Below are positions 8,384 to 15,208 of a stretch of 35,510 bases of DNA, piece after piece; within the stretch, counting starts at the first letter, position 1; each line of letters begins with the position of its first letter. The translations under genes were made by a program, and so were the position numbers. This DNA comes from an uncultured Bacteroidales bacterium (lineage in GTDB: Bacteria; Bacteroidota; Bacteroidia; Bacteroidales; UBA932): NCBI GenBank assembly GCA_905235995.1, contig CAJONI010000065.1:1-35510 (forward strand), written 5' to 3'. Under the pieces are notes generated by a model. That model did not search any database. It saw nothing but the letters and a program-made list of their open reading frames with translations, and had not been told where the DNA came from.

Positions 8384-9301
8384 TCAAAGGAATAACGCCA
8401 CCCGTTCGACTATCAGTACCAGCAGCAGCACCAGTGCCAGGACCGGCATTTTTCCGTCTCGGGAATCGCCCAGCCATACGTCCAGCAGAGGGGCGGCAGG
8501 CAGCATGACGAACAGGCTTGCAGGACGGCTGCCGTCGGAGAAGAACAGCAGGGTTAGCAGCGCGAAGACGAAGGTGAGCAGTATCAGGCGCACATAGCCG
8601 TCGAAGTGGACCACTCTCAGGCTGTTGAGCTTCCGCCCGGTCTTGAACATCGCCACTGTCGTGACCAGGACTGCCAGCACGAGACGGCAGACGGTCGGGA
8701 AGGACATGCGCAAGGAAGGATTACGCAGGTCGGTCATGCCCAGCCAGAAAGCCGCCAGCCATCGACGCAGCGGTTCAAAGGAGTCCCATCCGTCGGAGAT
8801 CACCCTGGCCCCGATCCAGATGAGGAAGGGGAGGATCAGGGAGAAGAGGAAGGTGGCCCAGAAACGGGCCTTGTCGTCCGCACGGGCGACCGTGGTAACG
8901 GCCATCACCGGCGCAAGCCAGAGCATGGCGGGCTCGAGCAGGCATGCCGCCCCCAGCGCAGCGGAAGAAAGCGCCAGGATGGGCAGTGACGAGTTTCCAG
9001 TATTGAAAACCAGATAGAAGCAGAGAAACAGCGCAATCAGCAGCGATGCGGCATGGAAAGACGAAAAGGCCCAGACATTCACGTCGGCCGTGGCCAGCAG
9101 AAGATAGGCCGCGGCGGTGTTGAGAGTGCTGCCGGGCAGGATGCGCCCGCCGGTCACGGCGACCGTCACCATGGTCACGACTATCGTCGCGGCCGCCGTC
9201 AGGGCAGGTGCGGGGCAAGCATTCCATCCGCTGAGACACCAGGCCGTCAGCAATGCCAGGAGCGAGAGCAGACGCAAAAAAAGCAGGTTCTTCCGATGCA
9301 T
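8384..9301 (-). CDS. Polytopic inner-membrane protein of unknown function
   Basis: A 305-residue, strongly hydrophobic protein with about eight to ten predicted membrane helices, starting MHRKNLLFLRLLSLLALL. The frame is open upstream to 9457, but the ATG at 9301 is chosen because a -7 promoter box ends 7 bases before it and because the longer version would run across the divergent promoter. No catalytic motif stands out; the layout of many short helices and a few charged loops (ARADDKARFW, WDSFEPLRRWL) recalls integral membrane proteins of Bacteroidota placed near envelope genes. It heads a two-gene minus-strand operon with the 152-residue anchored protein and is divergent from the DUF4296 lipoprotein gene, with only 55 bases between start codons. 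Confidence 0.75.
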   Translation of the reverse strand: MHRKNLLFLRLLSLLALLTAWCLSGWNACPAPALTAAATIVVTMVTVAVTGGRILPGSTLNTAAAYLLLATADVNVWAFSSFHAASLLIALFLCFYLVFNTGNSSLPILALSSAALGAACLLEPAMLWLAPVMAVTTVARADDKARFWATFLFSLILPFLIWIGARVISDGWDSFEPLRRWLAAFWLGMTDLRNPSLRMSFPTVCRLVLAVLVTTVAMFKTGRKLNSLRVVHFDGYVRLILLTFVFALLTLLFFSDGSRPASLFVMLPAAPLLDVWLGDSRDGKMPVLALVLLLVLIVERVALFL

Positions 9302-9308
9302 TGTGGTA

Positions 9309-9316
9309 CAAAGGTA
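9309..9316 (-). promoter_or_regulatory. -7 box of the minus-strand membrane-protein operon
   Basis: Read on the minus strand this is TACCTTTG, a full match to TAnnTTTG. Only 7 bases separate it from the ATG at 9301, so the transcript would have almost no leader. Its expected -33 position falls on the opposing -7 box at 9337-9344. Confidence 0.65.
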
Positions 9317-9336
9317 GATAAATACCCAAAATTTGT

Positions 9337-9344
9337 TATCTTTG
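9337..9344 (+). promoter_or_regulatory. -7 box of the DUF4296-deoC-partner-switch operon
   Basis: TATCTTTG matches TAnnTTTG and ends 12 bases before the ATG at 9357. It is the mirror image of the minus-strand box at 9309-9316, with 20 bases between them, so the two promoters share their upstream halves. It is the only clear promoter seen for the tight gene run that reaches 17430. Confidence 0.6.
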
Positions 9345-9356
9345 AAGGTTGGAAAA

Positions 9357-9893
9357 ATGCATATGGGAGGTAAAAAATTCTTTTTTCCGCTGGCATTGGC
9401 GCTCATGACGGTCCTTTCGGGCTGCCAGGACAGGGCTCCCATCTCCAAAAAGGACATGGCTTCCCTCTTTGCAGGATTCTACACCACGGACGCCCGCATC
9501 GACGTGCTGCGCGAAGAGAACGCGCTGCCGTTCGGGGGTCTCGACTCGCTCCGGGTCTACCAGCCGCTGCTCGACAGCCTCGGCTACACCAACGTCCAGT
9601 TCCGCGAGGCCATGAACTTCTACCTCTACCATCCGGAAGATATGGAAGACATCTTCGACAGGGTGCACGCCATCCTGCAGAAGGAGTACGAAACCGCCGA
9701 ACTTGCGGCCCGCCAGGAAGCACCCGGAAAGAAAGTCATCGATGCGCCCGCAGAACCTGAAAAGCTTGAAAGGCTGGAGAGTCCCGAGAAGCCGCTGAAG
9801 AAGGAGAAACCGGAGAAGCCCGAAACGGAGCGAGGCGGACGCAAACGCATGTCAAAGAAAGATTTGAAGAAGCTCGAGGAGGAGCTCAAATGA
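9357..9893 (+). CDS. DUF4296-family lipoprotein with Lys/Glu/Pro-rich tail
   Basis: A 178-residue lipoprotein starting at ATG 9357 (ATG 9363 is also possible). A frame-compatible TTG further upstream lies inside the promoter and is rejected. The signal peptide ends in LSGC, giving lipidated Cys23. The middle (about residues 30-105, KDMASLFAGFYTTDARIDVL onward to the KEYE helix) fits DUF4296, a helical Bacteroidota domain of unknown role. Residues about 120-178 form a charged low-complexity tail with EKP-type repeats (SPEKPLKKEKPEKPE) and a basic end, probably a linker that spans the periplasm or binds anionic polymer; this is inference. Its stop overlaps the deoC start by 4 bases, so it is the first gene of that operon. 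Confidence 0.82.
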   Translation: MHMGGKKFFFPLALALMTVLSGCQDRAPISKKDMASLFAGFYTTDARIDVLREENALPFGGLDSLRVYQPLLDSLGYTNVQFREAMNFYLYHPEDMEDIFDRVHAILQKEYETAELAARQEAPGKKVIDAPAEPEKLERLESPEKPLKKEKPEKPETERGGRKRMSKKDLKKLEEELK

Positions 9894-10702
9894 ATATGAA
9901 CATCCCGCAAGACAAACTCAAGTCCATCTACGGCTCGGTCTTGGGCCAGATCGACCTCACCTCGCTCAACAGCACCGACACCCCGACAAAGATCGCGGCC
10001 ATGACCGAAAAGGTCAACCGCTTCCATGATACCTTCCCGCAGTACCCCCTGCCTGCTTCCATCTGCGTGTATCCCAATTTCGCGAAGACGGTCGCAGATA
10101 CGCTCAAGGTGGAAGGTGTCCACGTGACCGTGGTGGGCGGCTGCTTCCCCGCGTCGCAGAGCACCCTGCCCGTGAAGCTGGCGGAGTGCACCGGAGCCGT
10201 GACCGACGGTGCCGACGAAGTGGACATAGTGCTTGCCCTCAATGCCTTCCTCGACGGGAACCATGCTGAAGCCTCTCGCGAAATCGAGGAGATAGGCGCT
10301 GCGATACGTGCCATAAAGCCCTCTGTGGTTCTGAAGGTGATACTCGAGACCGGCGCACTGACCTCTCCAAAGCTCATTGAAGAAGCCTCCTGCCTGGCCA
10401 TGGAGGCCGGAGCCGACTTCATCAAGACCTCTACCGGAAAGATGCAGCCCGCGGCTACGCCCGAGGCCGCACAGCTAATGTGCGACTGCATAAAGGCCTA
10501 CCACAGGAAGACCGGCCGGATGGTCGGCTTCAAGCCCGCCGGCGGCATCTCCACCCCCGAGGACGCCGTAACCTACTGGAACATAGTGGCCGACACCCTC
10601 GGCTCAGCCTGGCTCGACAAGCGCTGGTTCCGCTTCGGAGCCAGCCGCATGGCCAACAATCTTCTCTCCGCGCTGGAGGGCCGCGAAATCCGTTACTATT
10701 GA
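9890..10702 (+). CDS. deoC: Deoxyribose-phosphate aldolase
   Basis: A 270-residue class I aldolase with a TIM-barrel fold that splits 2-deoxyribose 5-phosphate into acetaldehyde and glyceraldehyde 3-phosphate in the cytoplasm, allowing deoxynucleosides to feed glycolysis. The Schiff-base lysine is Lys179 in DFIKTSTGK, and the second essential lysine is Lys215 in GFKPAGGIST. CVYPNFAKTV and VDIVLALNAFLDG are family motifs; the latter carries the Asp at the usual active-site position. Its ATG overlaps the preceding lipoprotein stop and the next gene starts one base after its stop, so it is well inside the operon. Together with the deaminase downstream it points to nucleoside breakdown as one task of the operon's front half. 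Confidence 0.96.
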   Translation: MNMNIPQDKLKSIYGSVLGQIDLTSLNSTDTPTKIAAMTEKVNRFHDTFPQYPLPASICVYPNFAKTVADTLKVEGVHVTVVGGCFPASQSTLPVKLAECTGAVTDGADEVDIVLALNAFLDGNHAEASREIEEIGAAIRAIKPSVVLKVILETGALTSPKLIEEASCLAMEAGADFIKTSTGKMQPAATPEAAQLMCDCIKAYHRKTGRMVGFKPAGGISTPEDAVTYWNIVADTLGSAWLDKRWFRFGASRMANNLLSALEGREIRYY

Positions 10703-10703
10703 T

Positions 10704-11894
10704 ATGGGAAGCATCCTCATAAAGGAGGTGCTGCTCAACGGGCGCACCACCGACATCCTCATAGACAACGGCCGCTTCAAGAGCCTCTGCGCAGCTGCGG
10801 GGACAAAGGCCGACCAGACGCTCGACGCCTCCGGGATGGCAATCCTGCCCCCCTTCTACAATACCCACACCCACGCGGCGATGAGCCTGCTGCGCGGCTA
10901 TGCCGACGACATGCCGCTGCAGAAATGGCTGAACGACTACATCTGGCCCTTCGAGAACGGCATGAAGGCTTCCGACATACGTGAAGGGAGCCGCCTGGCT
11001 GTCCGCGAGATGATAAAGACCGGCACGGTGTTCTTCTCCGACATGTATTTCGACATCGAGGAGACCATCGCCGTGGTGCAGGAATACGGCATACGCGCCG
11101 CCATCGGGGTGACTTTCGTGGAATCGCACTCCAAGTCCCAGCAGGAGGCCAAGCTCGACATGCTCCGCGGCTGGTCGGACCCCACCGGCGGCCTGGTGAC
11201 CCTGACTGTCGCGCCCCACGCCATCTACACCGTCGGCCCCGATCTTCTGGTACGCTGCGCGGAAACCGCCAGGGAACTGGGATTGAAACTCCACATCCAT
11301 CTCTCCGAGACCAGGCAGGAGGTCGACGACTGCAAGCGGGATCACGGCACTACGCCCGTCCGCTATCTCGACTCCCTGGGCTTCCTCGGCCCCGACGTCG
11401 TCGCGGCCCACGTGGTCCATGTGGACGAGGAAGAGGCCGCCATACTGGCTGAGAGGGGAGTGACCATCTCCCACTGCCCCTGCTCGAACATGAAGCTCGC
11501 CTCCGGGATTTTCCCCTACAAGCTCCTCCGCGAAGCCGGCTGCCGCATCACCCTCGGCACTGACGGCGACTCTTCGAACAACAATCTCGACATGCGCGAG
11601 GAGATGAAATTCGCAGCCCTGCTCGCCAAGGTGAGCAGCGGCGATCCCGAGACCATGCCCGCTGAGGAAGCGCTGGAGATGGCCTCGCGCAACGGCGCCG
11701 AGGCTTTCGGCATCGACGCAGGCGAGATAGCCGAAGGCAGGGAGGCTGACGCGCTGCTCGTGCGTCTCGACGACGAACGCATGCAGCCCCTCCACAACCT
11801 CGTGTCCAACTGGGTGTACTCCGCCGGCAGCAGCTGCATCGACACCGTCATCTGCCGAGGTCGCGTTATCATGCAAAACCGTACTCTGCGATGA
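10704..11894 (+). CDS. mtaD: 5-methylthioadenosine/S-adenosylhomocysteine deaminase
   Basis: A 396-residue amidohydrolase of the SAH/MTA deaminase group. Metal ligands are visible at the usual places: H55 and H57 in NTHTHAAMSLLRG, H199 in LHIHLSET with general acid Glu202, a His in AAHVVHVD, and D287 in LGTDGDSS. The segment GYADDMPLQKWLNDYIWPFE that follows the first His pair is characteristic of MTA/SAH deaminases rather than guanine or chlorohydrolases. It converts MTA or SAH to the inosine analogue plus ammonia, a recycling route for SAM by-products. It lies one base after deoC and its stop overlaps the start of the RelA/SpoT-like gene (ATGA). A role on another purine nucleoside cannot be excluded. 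Confidence 0.9.
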   Translation: MGSILIKEVLLNGRTTDILIDNGRFKSLCAAAGTKADQTLDASGMAILPPFYNTHTHAAMSLLRGYADDMPLQKWLNDYIWPFENGMKASDIREGSRLAVREMIKTGTVFFSDMYFDIEETIAVVQEYGIRAAIGVTFVESHSKSQQEAKLDMLRGWSDPTGGLVTLTVAPHAIYTVGPDLLVRCAETARELGLKLHIHLSETRQEVDDCKRDHGTTPVRYLDSLGFLGPDVVAAHVVHVDEEEAAILAERGVTISHCPCSNMKLASGIFPYKLLREAGCRITLGTDGDSSNNNLDMREEMKFAALLAKVSSGDPETMPAEEALEMASRNGAEAFGIDAGEIAEGREADALLVRLDDERMQPLHNLVSNWVYSAGSSCIDTVICRGRVIMQNRTLR

Positions 11895-12988
11895 AGGAAA
11901 GAATTGAAGATTACGGACTCGACCTCCACTGCACGATGATGCTGCAGGAGTACCGCGACCTCGTCCCGATGTTCTCGAAGATGAAGGCTGTGGTGCTCGA
12001 GCAGCTGAGCGGCTGCCTTCAGCGCGGCGGACTGATAGTCTCCGGCCTGGAGGCGCGTGTCAAGCAGGAGGAAAGCCTGGCCGGGAAACTGGAGCTCAAG
12101 GGCCGGAAATACCGCACCCTCAGCGACCTGACCGACATAGTCGGAGCCCGTATCATCACTTTCTACAGCGACGAGGTCGACAAGATCTCAGCCATCGTCA
12201 GCGACGTGTTCGAGGTCGACTGGGAGAACTCCGTCGACAAGCGCAGGCTTCTGGGTATCGACACCTTCGGCTACATGTCGCTCCACTACATCTGCCGCAT
12301 CCCCGAGTCGCTGTACTCCGATCCGGATTACCCCGAGCTCAACCAGTATCGCTTCGAGGTGCAGATGCGCACGACCCTGCAGCACGTCTGGGCCAACATG
12401 AACCACGACACCGGCTACAAGAGCGGTTTCGAGGTGCCTCCCGAATACATACGCAGCCTTAGCCGCCTGGCAGGCCTGCTGGAGCTGGCCGACGACGAGT
12501 TCAGCCGCATCCGCCACGACCTCACCGACTATCGGAGGAAGATGGAGCAGCTGGTCCGCGACGGCAGCTTCGACGAAGTGTCGCTCAACGCCGACACCTT
12601 CCGCAACTATCTGGCGCTCGACCCGTTCCATAAGCTCAACGAAATGATCGCGGCCATCAACCAGGCGGAAGTGCAGCCGATCAGCGGCATGCCTTACCTG
12701 GAGCCTCTGCGCCGCATGGGCCTCAAGACCCTCGGCGACGTGGAACGCATGCGCAAGGAATATACCCCGAAAGCCTATAAGCTGGCCCTGCACCAGATCA
12801 GCGGCACCGACCTCGACATCATAGCCTCCACCCTGGGCCTGCAGAACATCTGCCTGGTCTTTGCGGCGGAGAAGGGCGGGGAGATGGGGGTGGTACGCTT
12901 CCTCAACGCCCTCAACGGCGAGTCGAAGTACAATGTGGACTCCGCACGACGGATCTATCAGCAGATTTGTAAGATACACGATATGTAA
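11891..12988 (+). CDS. RelA/SpoT synthetase-domain protein (single-domain alarmone synthetase-like)
   Basis: A 365-residue protein whose N-terminal half is a RelA/SpoT nucleotidyl-transfer domain and which lacks the HD hydrolase, TGS and ACT domains. The ATP-binding pattern R56-x-K58-x3-S62-x3-K66 is intact, followed by D79/D82 and R87 (LTDIVGARII), a GYMSLHY motif, the catalytic E156 in FEVQMRT, and WANMNHDTGYK. In the last motif the Glu usually preceding His is Asn171, a possible change in substrate handling. The C-terminal 165 residues are helical and unfamiliar, with an LEPLRRMGLKTLGDVERM segment resembling a helix-hairpin-helix. It may make (p)ppGpp or a related pyrophosphorylated product, or act as a toxic small alarmone synthetase; neither is shown. 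It starts inside the deaminase stop and is followed after two bases by an APH-like kinase. Confidence 0.83.
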   Translation: MKERIEDYGLDLHCTMMLQEYRDLVPMFSKMKAVVLEQLSGCLQRGGLIVSGLEARVKQEESLAGKLELKGRKYRTLSDLTDIVGARIITFYSDEVDKISAIVSDVFEVDWENSVDKRRLLGIDTFGYMSLHYICRIPESLYSDPDYPELNQYRFEVQMRTTLQHVWANMNHDTGYKSGFEVPPEYIRSLSRLAGLLELADDEFSRIRHDLTDYRRKMEQLVRDGSFDEVSLNADTFRNYLALDPFHKLNEMIAAINQAEVQPISGMPYLEPLRRMGLKTLGDVERMRKEYTPKAYKLALHQISGTDLDIIASTLGLQNICLVFAAEKGGEMGVVRFLNALNGESKYNVDSARRIYQQICKIHDM

Positions 12989-12990
12989 CC

Positions 12991-13866
12991 ATGGAGAACA
13001 ACGTCAATAATCCTTTCGGAGACCTGAAACCCGAACTTGTAGACATGGCCGACTACACCGTAAGCGGTGACGGCTACACGGCCATAAGTTATGAACACAA
13101 GGACGGAAGGCGCATGATGAAGCTCTACGCTCCCTATATGCCCCCTTCCGTGCCCATACAGGAGTTGAATCTGGCGAGGTCCATCGAGGCTCTCGGCCTC
13201 AGGGTTCCCAAGGCCATACGTCTGGTGACCGACGGCGAACGCCTGGGAGTGGAATTCGAGCGCATAGTGGGCAAGCGCTCCTTCGCCCGCGCCATCTCCC
13301 AGGAACCGGAGATGCTCGAAGTGCTTACCGCGAGGTTCGCCAAGGCGTGCCTGAAGCTGCACAGCCTTCCCTGCGACACCCAGATCTTCCATTCGGCCAA
13401 AGCTCATTTCAGGAAGATGGTGGAGGTGTCGAAGGACCTGAGCGACGATGAAAGGGCTCGTTTCCTGGCCTTCGTCGACGCTGTCCCCGATATTACGACC
13501 TGCCTGCACGGAGACATGCACATAGGCAACATCATCACTTCCGGAGGAGTTGACTATTGGATCGACCTGGCGGACTTCCGCTACGGCGACCCCCGGTTCG
13601 ACCTGGGAATGCTCTATTTCGTGTGCGTATGGAATGAGAACGAGGACATCAGCGACCGTGTCTTCCACCTCAGTCACGCACAGATGCTCAGGGTGTGGGA
13701 CGTCTTCGTGAAGAATTATTACGGCCCCGACGCCGACCGGGCTGCGGTCGACGATTCGATCAGGCCCTTCGCAGCCCTTTACATGGTACATTTCAGCAAC
13801 CGGGAACCTATGATGCCCGAAATGCGTAAATTTATAGACAACTGTTTTTCATCATCACTGTTATGA
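12991..13866 (+). CDS. Aminoglycoside-phosphotransferase-fold kinase (TIGR02172-like)
   Basis: A 291-residue protein with the APH/choline-kinase fold. The catalytic loop CLHGDMHIGN has Asp175 and Asn180, and the metal-binding aspartates are D192 and D195 in WIDLADF, followed by the GDPRFDLGML helix usual in these kinases. The N-lobe begins with a short strand-rich region (YTVSGDGYTAISYEHK) and a lysine in MMKLYAP as candidate ATP anchor. It resembles the Bacteroidota/Fibrobacter paralogous family TIGR02172. The substrate is unknown: small molecules, sugars and proteins are all known in the fold. Nothing indicates antibiotic resistance. It starts two bases after the RelA/SpoT-like gene and overlaps the RsbW-like gene by 4 bases, so it is translated with the partner-switch genes. 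Confidence 0.82.
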   Translation: MENNVNNPFGDLKPELVDMADYTVSGDGYTAISYEHKDGRRMMKLYAPYMPPSVPIQELNLARSIEALGLRVPKAIRLVTDGERLGVEFERIVGKRSFARAISQEPEMLEVLTARFAKACLKLHSLPCDTQIFHSAKAHFRKMVEVSKDLSDDERARFLAFVDAVPDITTCLHGDMHIGNIITSGGVDYWIDLADFRYGDPRFDLGMLYFVCVWNENEDISDRVFHLSHAQMLRVWDVFVKNYYGPDADRAAVDDSIRPFAALYMVHFSNREPMMPEMRKFIDNCFSSSLL

Positions 13867-14267
13867 ACAAGAGATTTGACCCCATCATCGACAAATGCGG
13901 TGAGATCATCGACTTCCTTATGGCCTCTCCTGACATGCCGAAAGACGAGGACCTTCAATTCAAGATCCGCCTCTCGGTAGAGGAGGCGGTAGAGAACGTG
14001 GTTCGTTATGCCTATGAAGGAGGCATGGGCTGGATGGAAGTCGGCACTGAGCTCGACCCTGAAGGCGTGATGCTTACCATCGTGCTCCGCGATGCCGGCG
14101 TGCCGTTCAATCCGCTCGAAAAAGCCGACCCCGACATCACTGCTTCCCTGGAGGAACGGCAGATCGGCGGTCTGGGGATATTCCTCTGCAAGCAGTTGAT
14201 GGACCATATCGAATACAAATATGAGGATGGATGCAACGTCCTCACTATGAAAAAGATCGTGGCATGA
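13863..14267 (+). CDS. RsbW-like ATP-binding protein (GHKL, anti-sigma-factor type)
   Basis: A 134-residue stand-alone GHKL ATPase of the HATPase_c_2 type. The N-box is E41-x3-N45 in EEAVENVVRYAY, the G1 box has D77 in LRDAGVPFNP, and GGLGIFLCKQLMD forms the G2 glycine loop. RsbW and SpoIIAB have this layout and phosphorylate a Ser in a STAS partner, while in their free state they hold a target protein. The STAS partner here is probably the gene at 17128 and the phosphatase is at 15205. No sigma factor gene is present nearby, so the held target is unknown. Translation is coupled on both sides by ATGA overlaps. Confidence 0.88.
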   Translation: MNKRFDPIIDKCGEIIDFLMASPDMPKDEDLQFKIRLSVEEAVENVVRYAYEGGMGWMEVGTELDPEGVMLTIVLRDAGVPFNPLEKADPDITASLEERQIGGLGIFLCKQLMDHIEYKYEDGCNVLTMKKIVA

Positions 14268-15208
14268 GGACGCGTATCTCCATTGTCCTGCTGCTGCTTC
14301 TGGTCTTGCCGGCCCGTGCCCAGGTGGTGACATTCATGCCCCATTGGGTTCCCCAGACCCAGTTTGCGGGCTACTACGTCGCACTGGAGAAGGGTTACTA
14401 CGATGAGGAAGGCCTCACGGTGGTCCTCGACCACTTCGGCGGCAACTCTTCCGAGACCTCGGTGGGCAAGCTGGCGACCGGACAGGTAGACATAGTGACC
14501 AGCCAGCTGGTGACGGCCATGGTGAGCCGCGACGCCGGCCTTCCCATGGTCAACGTGCTCCAGACCTCACAGACCAACGGTCTGATGTGCGCCGCACACT
14601 TCCCTCTCTCCAACCCGGCGGCCCTGGAAGGCCGCAAGGTGGGCCGTTGGAAAGTGGGCTACGGTGAGATCTGCGATGTGTTCTGCTACAAGAACGACCT
14701 GCATGTAAACTGGATTCCTTATATCCAGGGAATCAACCTCTTCGTTTCGGGTGCCGTCGACGCCCTGCTCTGCTACAGCTACAGCGAGTTCATCCAGCTG
14801 GAGCTTGCTACGGGCGGTATCCCCCGCGAAAATGTGATCCGCTTCGCCGACGTAGGCCTGAACTACCCTGAGGACGGACTCTACGTGACCGAGAAATACT
14901 ACAACGAGAACCGGGAGACGGTCGAGAAGTTCGTGCGTGCCTCCCGCCGCGGCTGGGAATACGCCCATGAGCATAAGGAAGAAGCCCTTGCCATCTCCAT
15001 GCGTTTCATCCAGGATTTCCGGGTCATGACCAACATAACGCTCCAGCGGCGCATGCTCGACGAAGTCCTTCGCCTGCAGATCAACCCTGCTACGGGGAAG
15101 GCCGATTTCGCCCCGGTGGACGAGGCACGTTTCCGCGACCTCGGCCGCACCCTCCTGGAATCCGGGTGCCTGAAGCATGAACCTGACTACAAAAAGTTGA
15201 TACGATGA
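14264..15208 (+). CDS. NMT1/THI5-like periplasmic binding protein without transporter partners
   Basis: A 314-residue exported protein starting at the ATG that overlaps the preceding stop (the longer upstream frame runs through the ATPase gene and is rejected). The signal peptide MRTRISIVLLLLLVLPARAQ ends in an AxA-type cleavage site. The mature N-terminus, with VPQTQFAGYYVALEKGYYDE, is the hallmark of the NMT1/THI5/SsuA family of ABC-type binding proteins, which bind pyrimidine precursors, alkanesulfonates, taurine and similar compounds. LATGQVDIVTSQLVTAM and YNENRETVEKFVRAS are further family segments. No permease or ATPase gene is near; the gene is instead wedged between the RsbW-like ATPase and the sensor phosphatase with 4-base overlaps. 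It may therefore be a ligand sensor that talks to the phosphatase's periplasmic dCache domain. The ligand is unknown. Confidence 0.86.
   Translation: MRTRISIVLLLLLVLPARAQVVTFMPHWVPQTQFAGYYVALEKGYYDEEGLTVVLDHFGGNSSETSVGKLATGQVDIVTSQLVTAMVSRDAGLPMVNVLQTSQTNGLMCAAHFPLSNPAALEGRKVGRWKVGYGEICDVFCYKNDLHVNWIPYIQGINLFVSGAVDALLCYSYSEFIQLELATGGIPRENVIRFADVGLNYPEDGLYVTEKYYNENRETVEKFVRASRRGWEYAHEHKEEALAISMRFIQDFRVMTNITLQRRMLDEVLRLQINPATGKADFAPVDEARFRDLGRTLLESGCLKHEPDYKKLIR

Noticed and set aside
9302-9457. Longer start for the minus-strand membrane protein
   Set aside because: The extension crosses the divergent promoter and the lipoprotein signal-peptide region and has no membrane-protein character.
12991-13866. 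Antibiotic-resistance aminoglycoside phosphotransferase
   Set aside because: Only the kinase fold is shared; sequence type and signalling-operon context do not support a resistance role.
11891-13866. Toxin-antitoxin pair (toxic alarmone synthetase plus antitoxin)
   Set aside because: The following protein is an APH-fold kinase, not a known antitoxin type, and both genes are embedded in a housekeeping-style operon; kept only as an alternative in the RelA-like entry.
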